Origin: Quercus robur
Lineage: Eukaryota; Streptophyta; Magnoliopsida; Fagales; Fagaceae
Length of the DNA stretch: 64,000 bases
Assembly: GCF_932294415.1 (NCBI RefSeq)
Contig: NC_065543.1
Location: 45,347,777 to 45,411,776 of the forward strand
Reading direction: 5' to 3'
In this document: in pieces, positions 11,821 through 22,863 of the stretch
Position numbering within the stretch: position 1 is the stretch's first letter
Layout: the number at the start of each line of letters is the position of its first letter
Program-made: the position numbers and the translations under genes
Notes under the pieces: generated by a model
What the model was told of the DNA's origin: nothing
Seen by the model: only the letters and a program-made list of their open reading frames with translations
Database searches by the model: none

Positions 11821-12147
11821 TCAGTTCATATATTCAGAGGTAGACTGAAGTTCGATATCGCTTTGGCTTCTGCTACTCCGTCCACACTTGCATAGCTTAA
11901 CAAAGAGAGCAACAAAGAGGATCATGAGGACTACTATCGCTGTAGCGAATCTGATGTGCAATAGCAACCATTCTTCACTGTTACCAACAACAAAAATTGG
12001 TATATAAAATTGGGAAACGTTAATAAAAAGAAAATTTGAGGTAATTATTATTACCTGTTCCGAGTCGGATCGAAAAGTACTGTGGAGTGGGAGGAGGCAG
12101 AGGCAGAGAGAGTTTGAAATTGGGCTGGGAGGCTGGAACCCTGCCAT
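11821..12147 (-). CDS. Possible small single-pass membrane protein, unknown function
   Basis: The - strand frame has an ATG at 12145-12147 and a stop before 11821. The first part is Pro/Ser/Leu-rich. A conserved AACAG|GT splice-donor-like site occurs at about 12056; copy C of the segmental repeat keeps the same AACAG|GT. The C-terminal part has one strong hydrophobic segment (ATAIVVLMILFVALFV) followed by a basic-Cys patch and a Ser-rich tail. Splicing at the obvious acceptor (about 11979) would create an immediate stop, so the true gene model is unresolved. I recognise no family. It could be a real small gene or chance; confidence is low. Confidence 0.3.
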   Translation of the reverse strand: MAGFQPPSPISNSLCLCLLPLHSTFRSDSEQVIIITSNFLFINVSQFYIPIFVVGNSEEWLLLHIRFATAIVVLMILFVALFVKLCKCGRSSRSQSDIELQSTSEYMN

Positions 12148-13228
12148 TGATGTACTTCCTTCAATTAGAGAAAAGGAAATATGAGATTTAGGGTTTTGTG
12201 GGAAATCGAACTGGTGATGGGACGTCATTCGTCGGGTGTACGAAAAGTAGTTCACTTTTGGTTTATTAGTTTATGCTTTAACTAATAAGATACGAGCGTG
12301 AGAAGAAATCCAAAAAGATAAAAAGTGTCTCATCAAGTGTGTGTCTTTGAGTGAGTGTTACACGCTTACACTCTTTTTTAGATTCTTTAGTATGTGTTAG
12401 GATTCATGTTTGTGTTTCAGATTTCAACGTTTTTCTCTTTTTTTTCTTTTTTTTTTTTTCTTTTCACGCGTTTTAGGGAGACAATTATCATTATAGTAGT
12501 ACTATTTACGCACTGTAATAGCACTGTTTATAAGACCCATAGCCACTTTATTAAAAAAAAAATGGGTCCATGGTTATGCTAAAGATTTTTGGATCTTATC
12601 TTGGATGATGATGATTGATATAGAATTTTCAATTTTCTAGTACATTGGATGAGGGACTCATGCTGTAATATAAACACTTTATACTCATAAGTAATGAGTA
12701 ATAAGGGTTTCAAAAACATGTGTTTTTTTTTTTTTTTTTAATCTTTTAATGGAAGAATTGAATGTCCATTACAAGGATAAAACAGTTTGAGGTCTAAAAA
12801 AATAATTTTGAATGATCCTTTTTATATTTGAAGATCACTTAAATAGTATTTAGTTAATGTTGTATATTTTAATTTTATATATAATACTTACAATTCGTAC
12901 TTTTTAATATGGTTAATTTACTTAATGGTAATTGGGTTAAAATTCTGTTAATTCATAATTTTTTTGGGAAATGCTAAAGTTTCTAAAAAAAAAACTTACA
13001 AAATTAATGTAGTAATGAATATGATTGGTAGCATTTCAACAAAATGAATAACAGTCAAAATAATGAATATGAACTGTGTAAAAGCTTAAAGCTAAGCTAA
13101 ACAAGAGTGACTAAATAACTCAATTTTATCTGGATAAAATCATAAAAACGCTGGTTTCTTTCTTTGTCTCCCCCACTACCAAGGGTAAAACAAACACAAA
13201 ATAAAGCTAGCTTTCACCTATAAAAACA

Positions 13229-13229
<1 letters not shown>

Positions 13230-13269
<40 letters not shown>
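13230..13269. repeat. (GA)20 microsatellite in segmental copy A
   Basis: Uninterrupted GA tract. The paralogous position in copy B is the shorter GA tract at 32779-32808. Confidence 0.95.
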
Positions 13270-13273
<4 letters not shown>

Positions 13274-13640
13274 AACAAAAATCTTATGCAAAGCCAAACC
13301 TGAAAGAAACAGAGAAGAAGGTCCAACGCAGCTTAAAAAAAAACTACAACAACAACCACCTTGAAATTTTTAATTTTTATGCTTTAAATGGAGAGTTGAA
13401 AAATTTTTAGCATTAAGTACCCAAAATGAGGTTTGAGAATTTTTGTTTTTATTTGCTAATTTTAATTTTGTTTTGTTCAAAGAGAAAGAGAGTAAGTGAT
13501 TTTCTAGCTTCTGTGTGTAAAAGACTAAGTTCTACCCTCTAAAACTCCCACAGAGAGAAAACCAATTGTTAGTTATACATTAGATGAAGAAAAAAATAAT
13601 TCCTCTTTTTTTCTTTTTTCTTTTTTTTTTTTTATAGGAG

Positions 13641-14272
13641 TGACTTATGTCACCAGTCAACATATAAAAACATTTATTAGGGGTACTATTCACATTCACT
13701 GTCAAATTAGTTATTAGGTGGTTGATACAAATTGTAGTAATTTTATCATTTTCATTTAAAAAAATTTATTTTTTTTATCTATTAATAAGTAGAGCTGGCC
13801 TTGTGTATAGGCAAATCACCGATCTTAAGCACACCATGTAAGCAAGCCCTAAATCACGATTTCCAAAACTACGGGCGACAGAGTAGTGTATTGTACAAAG
13901 ATCTGGAATTTTCCAAACCTTCTTTAAGCATCAACTAGAGAATTATGTTTATACAAAAGATCCAGAGATCAAAGTGAAGTTACTGCATATAATTTACAAT
14001 CAAGTTACTAGTACAAATCTTTAACAAATTTTTCGAAGTCACAAGTGGGCAGATCATGTGCAAGAATGGAATAGAAGAATTCATGTATCTTGGAGTTACG
14101 CATGGTCATAATTTGTAAGTTCCACATGAAGTAGTATTAGATTTATTGTTAAAATTTTTGTACAAACTTCTATTTTATTACAATGGATTTGTTACCTTGA
14201 AGATTGACAGTTAATTCCCCTCAAGTTTTTATTGTGAAATGGATCATTTCATCTATTTTCATAGGTCATTAT
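13641..14272. other. Gene-free spacer, left flank of the Gypsy array
   Basis: AT-rich sequence ending with ATTAT at 14268-14272, the left target-site copy of the retrotransposon array. No gene recognised. Confidence 0.5.
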
Positions 14273-16007
14273 TGTCATGCCCCAAATCCAAAAGGCTCCA
14301 AAGCATGGGAAAGACATCTCAAAAGTACTTGTAGATTCTTCCTTTTTGACAATTCAATCAAAATAAATCATATCAAGTACCAACATCAAGAATTATTATA
14401 ATAATTCCATTAAATATATTCCCAAAGTAAGTCAGAGCTCTATGCAATAATTACAAGGTTCATTGGCCACAAAAGAATGGAAGTCTGAATAAATACAATT
14501 ACATATCATTAACGTGTCCCATCCGTGAAAATAAAGTCACAACCATTATAATATACAAAAGAATGAGTCAAGTCTACCCTATAATGTACATTATCTAAAT
14601 ATCTCTATTACAAAAGTTTAGCCTCCATAAGTAGTTAGTCTAACTACTGTTAGCCACCAAAGAGTTGTCTCAGAATGATCATTGCCTACTCTAAAAAAGT
14701 TTGTAAAATGATGGAATGAGACAGGGCCCAGTAAATAGCATAATTAATGAGGACGGGGGAAATGCAAGTTTCATAACGATGAACAGTTACAAAGCATGTT
14801 ATAATTTGGGAATTTCCAAGTAAATTCTATGAAAACATTTCCAAAAATAATATGACAAGAATGAATAAATTCACACAGCACAAAGCTTCTCAAGATGCTC
14901 TCAGGAAATTACATATTATATATTCCTCAAAATATTTGAACATGAAACTATGTACTATACACTGTGAGCAATAACAACACCGTTCCAAATCAGAAAATCT
15001 AACCCAAGACCACATGACAATCGCCGGCACAAAGCCGAAACTCATTATCGACACAAAGCTAGAACTCATCGCCAACACAAAACCTAAACTAATCTACCAA
15101 CACAAAGCCGGAACTCATTGCAAACACAAAGCCATAACTAATAAGCATCACAAAGACGAGTGCTAAGATACCAAGGTCACACAGACAATAGTATCTAACT
15201 GGGTAATCACATGTCACAGCCCAAGGGTAAAAATATAAAGAGCTCACAATTTATATGAAATCAAAACATAGTTCAATTTCAAGTAGATTCACAAATATCT
15301 TTGAAATATCCAAAATATTTACAAAGTTCTCAAAGCCTTCAAACTCATTTCTTGTCAAAAAGATTTTGTATCAATTTTCCCAAATATCAAAGCATCTTTA
15401 ATTTTGCAAATAATGCAATAAGAAATAAAATTCATTCTCAAGAATTTAATCAACGATGCTAATCTTTTCCATGCTAACAAATCATGCATTTCCCCATATG
15501 CATAATATGATGCCATTTTCACAAATAATCACATATATTAAAGTTACAACATAAAGCTTTCTAGGAAAATATATTTTCCATAAACAATTTCCCAAAATGT
15601 GTTTAACCCAAAAATAATGTTTTATGCAACATGGTGATTTTCCAAAAATATCCCATTACAAAGCTACTTCCACTGCAACCCGCAAAAAACTTAACTCTCC
15701 AAGCTCCAAAGGAGATTAGCTAGAATCTTTTTCCTATGGAGTTTTGCGGTGATTTTGCCAAAAAAATGGTGGTGGAAGTGGTACCGGCAGGATAGTAAGG
15801 GAGTGTGAGAGAGGAGTGTTTGTGAGGAGAATGAAAAGGAAAGAAAGATGTAAAAGACCCTTGGTTGACTAGCCAAATAAGGAGAGATATTTATGAGTGA
15901 GTGGTGTGTGGCGGGGAAATAAGGGGTAGGTGGGTCATGTGTGGCTCTTTAAAAAAATTTGATCCCCCCCCCCCCTTTTTTTTTAAATAGTGGGCTGGGG
16001 CATTACA
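14273..16007 (-). repeat. LTR A of the Gypsy array (left, 3' LTR)
   Basis: 1735 bp with TG..CA ends on the coding strand. It holds a ~25-bp minisatellite (about 15015-15140, six degenerate units of the AACTCATCGCCGACACAAAGCC type) and a C run at 15963-15975. Confidence 0.88.
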
Positions 16008-16189
16008 TTCTTCCCCTCATAGTAAACTTAGATCTCTTTCCATTACTCACCTTATCCATATCAAATAAGAGTCACTACCTTGCAACAATTTCACTCTCTT
16101 TACTAGAGTTGGTTGAACTTTCAACTAGCCAAGTAGGCCTCTGAATGGCCTATTCAACCTCAACTCCCAACCTTTCTAAATCAATAAGG

Positions 16190-17050
16190 ATTTTCCTCTA
16201 AGTGGTATGCAAAGCAGCTGAAAGAAAAAATAACTAGAGACTTTCTACTAAGTGCACCAATAATGACATAGCCTTGCGGAGATGATAGCTAATAATGTAA
16301 TCATAGTACTTAAACAATTCAAATCATTTCATGGTCTCATGTATTGGCTCATTCTGGTCAAATAATTACTCTAAACTTTTATGATTCATACGAATATCAT
16401 ATCTCTCATACAAATCATATCTCCAAATTTTCAAACATACAAAACGGCAACCTACTTCAAGTCATGTGAGGAAATATTTCTCATAATTCTATATCCTACT
16501 AAGATCCAATGTAATTCCATTCTTAGACATCACATAACCTAACAACACTACTTGATTCAACAAAAATTTGCACTTCCACAGTTTAGTAAACAACTTATTT
16601 CTCTTAGAATAAATCAAAATATCATCAATGAACACAATGATAAAACAATCCCATTAATCATGAAATGCCATATTTCAAAAATTCATAAAGAAGGGCATTA
16701 GTTAATCCAAACAGCATCATTCATGTAATGACCATACCTAATCCAAAAGGCTGCCATTGGTATGTCCCAAATTTTCGACTAGTGGAAACCAGAACAAGAT
16801 CAATCATAGAAATAATTGTGCTCTTTCCAACTAGTCAAACAAGTCATCAATGCAAGGCAAATGATATTTACTCTTAGTGGTAACTCAATTTAGATTATGG
16901 TAGTTGGTAACCTCATAGACCCATCATTCTCCCTAAATATGCATACAAGCATGACAAAAAGCCAACTGATCCATGCATAGGATAACATATAAAAATCATG
17001 CTTATCTAGCAACACCATTTATTTTTTTTTACCATTAACTCTCTACCCCC
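16190..17050 (-). pseudogene. Decayed RT/RNase H remnant, Gypsy internal region 1
   Basis: The - strand contains, with many stops and frameshifts, phrases recognisable from Gypsy reverse transcriptase and RNase H: a FGLTNA-like phrase (about 16700), an FIDDILIYSK-like motif region (about 16630), CKFLLNQVVLLGYVMSKNGI (about 16540), and an RNase H tail resembling YDYIISYHLRKA (about 16290). No integrase follows towards the 3' LTR. The fragment is clearly dead. Confidence 0.6.
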
Positions 17051-17154
17051 AAAAGATACAAGACTTAAGCACAAGATTATTCCATAAAATATCACCAATT
17101 GGGGTAGAAGCTAATAACTTAAAATCAAGTAGTTCCAATCTCTTATCACAACTT

Positions 17155-18360
17155 TTAGTAAGACACTAGAAACAAAATGATGTGTGGAACCAAGATCAAA
17201 AGAACTCTAGCATGTGTGGAGAACAAAGGAAGTATACCTGTCACCATTGTATCCGTGGCTTGAGCATCCGGAGTAGTCAAGGCGTACACTCTACCTTTTA
17301 CTCTTTTCTCATCATCATTACCCTTAACAAACTGGGGTGTGGAAGAGGAACCCAAGACCTTGGTAGTTGGGCATTGCCTAGCAAAGTGTCCGGGTTTCTT
17401 ACAAGTGTAGCACACCTTTACTCCTTCCATGCAAGTTTGACTGTCATGGGTTTTACCACAACGAATGCAAGGCCATTTCTTACCAAACTGAGGAGGGCTA
17501 CCCTTGCCTTGCCCATAAGAATGATCCCCATTACCAAACTTTTTAAGGAATCCCTTCTTTGAATTTTGCCCCTGGCCCTCTCCATGTTGGGAACCAAAGG
17601 GTTCTTGCTTCTTTTCATCATTCTTGGAGACAAGGTTGCACTTAAAGTCTTCTTCAAGACTCATTGCCCGCTTCACAGTCTCAATAAAAGTATCCACTCC
17701 AAAGGCTATAATGAGGGGGAGAATCCTACCATTAAGGCATTCCCAAAACTTTTTCACCTTCTTGGGCTCATCCGGAATCAAGTAAGAAGCAAAGCGAGAG
17801 AGCTCAACAAACTTAGTGGCATATTCTTCCAAAGCCATAGTCCCCTGAACCAAATCAAAAAATTCTCTCGCCTTGCTGTCCCTCACTACATCGAGGAAAT
17901 ATGTCTCATTAAAAACTTCCTTAAACTTCTCCCAAGTAGTAGGAGTATTCTCTCCCAACTCTATCCTCAACAAACGTTTAGTACCTATCCACCATCTCTC
18001 AGCAGAACCTTGAAGAGCAAAAGTGGCATACACCACCTTCTTAGCATCTGTGCATTCAAGGGCTCTCAGTAATTTTTCCATCTTTAGCAGCCAATTCTCT
18101 AGTGCCATAGGATCAAGCTCCCCATTAAATGTTAGGGGTTTTTGCTTATGAAACTCCCCAAAAGAGCAACCCTCCTTACTACGTTCACGACCCTGGACAG
18201 CTCTAGCAATCCTAGCATAAATCCTGTCTGCCACCTCATCAATCTCACCACCATCAGGAGTGACAGATCTCTCACGCTCTCAACGTTGCCTATGGCCATG
18301 CTCTGGAGCTGCAGCCTCATCTACATGCCTTACTTAATATGCTTTCTCTTTAGGAGGCAT
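17155..18360 (-). pseudogene. Gypsy gag with start of protease, internal region 1
   Basis: The likely ATG is at 18358-18360, but two in-frame stops follow within ~100 bases; the open part is 17155-18234. It encodes a retrotransposon gag domain (WLLKMEKLLRALE.., RWWIGTKRLL, TWEKFKEVFNETYF, LEEYATKFVELSRFA), then a basic linker and one CCHC knuckle (CYTCKKPGHFARQC, about 17370-17415). Downstream the protease start (ATDTMVTGILPLFSTHARVL) loses frame by one base just before a DLGSTHHF-like active site. Gag would package the element RNA. The same one-base lesion is present in copy 2. Confidence 0.88.
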
Positions 18361-18570
18361 AGTGTACAAAGGTACTTATACCTATACCCAAGAAACAAAG
18401 TAAGTAAATCACATGGCAACATAGAAGGTTAGCATAGAAAAGAAAGATAAAGATAAAGGAATAGTAGGTGGAAGCCGAAACAAAGGTACAGATTAAAGAA
18501 TTCATCAATCCCTAATGCTCCGACTTAGATCAAAATCAATTCCTAATTTCAAAGTCTACAGAATCATAAC

Positions 18571-18588
18571 CTAAGCTTTGATACCATA
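18571..18588 (-). promoter_or_regulatory. Primer binding site, Gypsy unit 1
   Basis: On the - strand TGGTATCAAAGC follows the end of LTR B by a few bases. It matches the 3' end of initiator tRNA-Met with one difference from the usual TGGTATCAGAGC. Confidence 0.7.
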
Positions 18589-18590
18589 AT

Positions 18591-20402
18591 TGTCACGCCT
18601 CAAACCCAAAAGGGTCCAAAGCATGGGAAAGACATCTAAAAGGTATCTGTAGATTTTTCTTTTTTGACAGTTCAATCCAAATAAATCATATTAAGTATCA
18701 ACATCAAGAATTATTATAATAATTCTATTAAATATACCCCCAAAGCATGGGAAAGACATCTAAAAGGTATCTGTAGATTTTTCTTTTTTGACAGTTCAAT
18801 CCAAATAAATCATATTAAGTACCAGCATCAAGAATTATTATAATAATTTTATTAAATATACCCCCAAAGTAAGTCAGAGTTTTATGCAATAATTACAAGG
18901 TCCATTGACCACAAAAGAATGGAGGTCTGAATAAATACAATTACATATCATTAACTTGTCCCATTCGTGGAAATAAAGTCACAACCACTATAATATATAA
19001 AAGAATGAGTCAAGTCTACTCTATAATGTACATCATCTAAATATCTCCATTACAAAAGTTCAGTCTCCATCAGTAGTTAGTCTAAATACTGTTAGCCACC
19101 AAAAAATTGTCTCAGAATGATCGTTGCCTACTTTGAAAAAGTTTGTAAAATGATAGAATAAGACAGAGACCAGTAAGTAATATAATTAATGGGGATGAGG
19201 GAAATACAAGTTTCATAACGATGAACGGTTTACAAAGCATGTTATAATTTAGGAATTTCCAAGTAAATTCTATGAAACCATTTCCAAAAATAATATGACA
19301 AGAATGAATAAATTGACACAGCACAAAGCTTCTCAAGATGCTCTCATGAAATTACATACTATATATTCCTCAAAATATCTCAACATGAAACTACGTATTA
19401 TACACTATGAGCAATAATAACACCGTTCCAAACCAGAAAATCTAACCCAAGGCCACATAACAATCGCCGACACAAAGTCGGAACTAATCTGCCGGCACAA
19501 AGCCGAAAATGGTCGCCGACACAAAGCCGGAGCTAATAACCATCACAAAGATGGGTGCTAAGATACCAAGGTCACACAGACTATAGTATTTAGCTGGGTA
19601 ATCACCGGGTAATCATATGTCACAGCCCAAGGGTAAAAACATAAAGAGCTCACAGTTTACATGAAATCAAAACACAGTTCAATTTCAAGTAGTTTCACAA
19701 AAACTTTTGAAATATTCAAAATATTCACAAAGTTCTCAAAGCCTTCAAACTCATTTCTTGTCAAGAAGATTTTGTATCTATTTTCCCAAATATCAAAACA
19801 TCTTTAATTTTGCAAATAATGCAATAAGAAATAAAATCCATTCTCAAGAATTTAATCAATAATGCTAATCTTTTCCATGCTAACAAATCATGCATTTCCC
19901 CAAATGTATTGCCAAATATGATGCCATTTTCACAAATAATCACATATATTAAAGTTACAACATAGGAAAATATAGTTTCCATAAAAAATTTCCCAAAATG
20001 TGTTTAACCCAAAAATAATGCTTTATGCAACATGGTGATTTTCCAAAAATATCCAATTAAAAAGTTACTTACACTGCAACCCGCAAAAAGCTTAACTCTC
20101 CAAGCTGCAAAAGAGATTAGCTAGAACCTTTTTCCTATGGAGTTTTGCGGTGATCTTGCCAAAAAATGGTGGTGGAAGTGGTAAGCACCGGCGGGAGAGT
20201 AAGGCAGTGTGAGAGAGGAGTGTTTGTGAGGAGAATGAAAAGTAAAGAAAGATGTAAAAGACCCTTGGTTGACCGGCAAATAAGGAGAGATATTTGTGAA
20301 TGTGTGGTGTGTGGTGGGGAAATAAGGGGTAGGTGGGTCACGTGTGGCTTCTTAAAAAATCTAATCCCCCTTTTTTTTTATATAGTGGGCTGCGGCGTTA
20401 CA
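18591..20402 (-). repeat. LTR B of the Gypsy array (middle, shared LTR)
   Basis: 1812 bp. It carries a private ~124-bp tandem duplication (units start at about 18616 and 18740 with CCAAAGCATGGGAAAGACAT) and a shorter CACAAAGCCGG minisatellite (about 19463-19550, three units) than LTRs A and C. Confidence 0.88.
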
Positions 20403-20599
20403 TTCGTCCCCTCTTATAGAAATTTCATCCTCAAAATTGTACATAATAAACTTAAATCTCTTTCCATTATGCACCTTATCCATATCAAATAAGAGTCGCT
20501 GCCTTGCAACAATTTCATTCTCTTTACTAGAGTTGGTTGAACTTTCAAATAACCAAGTAGGCCTTTGAATGGCCTATGCAACCACAACTCCCAACCTTT

Positions 20600-21460
20600 C
20601 TAAATCAATAAGGATTTTCCTTTAAGTGGTATGCAAAGCAGCTAAAAAAAAAAAAATTCTAGAGACTTTCTAATGACATAGCCTTGCGGAGATGATAGTT
20701 AATAATGTAATCATAGTGCTTAAACAATTCAAATCATTTCATGATCTCATGTATAGCTCATTCTTGTCAAATAATTACTCTAAACTTTTATGATCCATAC
20801 AAATATCATATCTCTCATACAAATCATGTCTACAAATTTTCAAACAAAACTACAACCTACTCCAAGTCATGTGGGGAAATATTTCTCATAATTCTATATC
20901 CTATTAAGATCCAATGTAATTCCATCCTTAGAGATCACATAACCTAACAACACTACTTTATTCAACCAAAATTCCCACTTCCATAGTTTAGTAAACAACT
21001 TATTTCTCTTAGAATAAATCAAAATATCATCAATGCACACAATGATAAAACAATCCCATTAATCATGAAATGCCATATTTCAAAAATTCATAAAGAAGGG
21101 CATTCGTTAATCCAAGCAGCATCATTCATGTAATGACCATACCTAATCCAAAAGGCTACCATTGGTATGTCCCAATTTTTTTACTAGTGGTAACCAGAAC
21201 AAGATCAATCTTAGAAATACTTGTGCTCTTTGCAATTAGTTAAACAAGTCATCAACGCAAGGCAAATGATATTTACTCTTAGTGGTAACTCAGTTTAGAT
21301 CATGGTAGTTGGTACATAACCTCATAGACCCATCATTCTCCCTAAATATGCATACAAGCATGACAAAAAGCCAACCGATCCATGCCTAGGATAACATATA
21401 AAAAATCAAGCTTATCTAGCAACACCATTTTTTTTTTTTTTTTTACCATTAACTCTCTAC
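20600..21460 (-). pseudogene. Decayed RT/RNase H remnant, Gypsy internal region 2
   Basis: Paralogue of 16190-17050 with the same truncated layout and more indels; for example, the CACCAATAATG segment is partly lost near 20670. The RT and RNase H phrases are only recognisable by alignment with copy 1. No integrase. Confidence 0.55.
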
Positions 21461-21568
21461 CCCCAAAAGATACAAGACTTAAGCACAAGATTATTCCATA
21501 TAATATCACCAATTGGGGTAGAAGCTAATAACTTAAAATCAAGTAGTTCCAACCTCTTATCTCAACTT

Positions 21569-22633
21569 TTAGTAAGGCACTAGAAACAAAATGATGTGTG
21601 GAACCAAGACCAAAAGAACTCTAGCATGTGTGGAGAACAAAGGAAGTATACCTATCACCACTGTATCCATCGCCTGAGCATCCTGAGTAGACAAGGCATA
21701 TACTCTACCTTTGACCCTCGTGGGTTTTACCACAATGAATGCAAGGCCATTTCTTACCAAACTGAGGAGGGCTACCCTTGCCTTACCCATTAGAATGATT
21801 CCCATTACCAAACTTTTTAAGGAATCCCTTCTTCAAATTTTGCCCCCGACCCTCTCCATGTTGGGAACCAAAGGGTTCTTGCTTCTTTTCATCATTCTTG
21901 GAGACAAGGTTGCACTTAAAGTCTTCTTCAAGACTTATTGCTCGCTTCACAGTCTTAGTAAAAGTATCCACTCCAAAGGCTATAATGAGGGGGCGAATCC
22001 TACCATTAAGGCCTTCTCGAAACTTTTTCACCTTCTTGGGCTCATTTGGAATCAAGTACGGAGCAAAGCTAGAGAGCTCAACAAACTTTGTGGCATATTC
22101 TTCCACAGTCATAGTCCCTTAAACCAAATCAGAAAATTCTCTTGCCTTTCTATCCCTCACTACATCGGGGAACTATGTCTCATTAAAAACTTCCTTAAAC
22201 TTCTCCCAAGTAGTAGGAGTATTCTCTCCCAACTCTATCCTTAACAAACATTCAGTGCCTGTCCACCATCTCTCAGTAGAACCCTGAAGAGCAAAAATGG
22301 CATACACCACCTTCTGAGCATCTATGCATTCAATGGCTCTCAGTAATTTTTCCATCTTTAGTAGCCAATTCTCTGTTGCCATAGGATCAAGCTCCCCATT
22401 AAATGTTGGAGGGTTTTGCTTTTAGAACTCCCCAAAAGAGCAACCCTCCTTCCTACGTTCACGACCCTGGACAGCTCTAGCAATCCTAGCATAAATCATG
22501 TCTGTCACCTCATCAATCTCACCACCATCAGGAGTGACAAATCTCTCACGCTCTCGGCGTTGCCTATGGCTAGCATTGGAGCTACAGCCTCATCTACATG
22601 CCTTACTTTACGTGCTTTCTCTTTAGAAGGCAT
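21569..22633 (-). pseudogene. Gypsy gag copy 2, lacking its zinc knuckle
   Basis: The ATG is at 22631-22633. The gag core is split over frames (about 22173-22382 and 21783-22112). Compared with copy 1 it has a ~147-bp deletion at about 21718-21722 that joins the protease start directly to the GKTH segment, removing the CCHC knuckle. It shares with copy 1 the one-base deletion in the protease active-site region, so the lesion predates the duplication or belongs to the family. Non-functional. Confidence 0.85.
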
Positions 22634-22863
22634 AGTGTACAAAGGTACTTATACCTATACCCAAGAAACAAAGCAAGTAAATCACAAGGCAACATAGAAG
22701 GTTAGCATAGAAAAGATAGATAAGGATAAAGGAATGGCATGTGGAAGTCGAAACAAAGGTACAGAATAAAGAATTCATCAATCCCTAATGCTTTGACTTA
22801 GATCAAAATCAATTCCTAATTTCAAAGTCTACAAAATCATAACCTAAGCTCTGTTACCATAAC

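Larger units (their letters stand above)
11190..13640. repeat. Segmental repeat, copy A
   Basis: This block recurs in pieces elsewhere in the window. 11190-11600 matches 24905-25300 and 33405-33800 (shared phrases such as CATACCAGGATCTATCA and TTTGACAAGAAGAGTA). 12150-12330 matches 31395-31575 (GAGAAAAGGAAATATGAG). 12570-13620 matches 32075-33150 (TTGGATGATGATGATTGATA through the GA microsatellite to the AGAAAACCAAT region). The order is the same in each copy, so this is an old local duplication, not one mobile element. Confidence 0.8.

Noticed and set aside
15010..15140. Regularly spaced short repeats that could suggest a CRISPR-like array
   Set aside because: The units are directly abutting and degenerate, lie inside a plant LTR and recur in all three LTRs with different counts; a minisatellite fits.
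17182..18432. Several + strand frames of 96-168 codons (and the same at 21596-22697)
   Set aside because: Antisense shadows of the Gypsy gag genes, which carry the recognisable gag domain and CCHC knuckle on the - strand.
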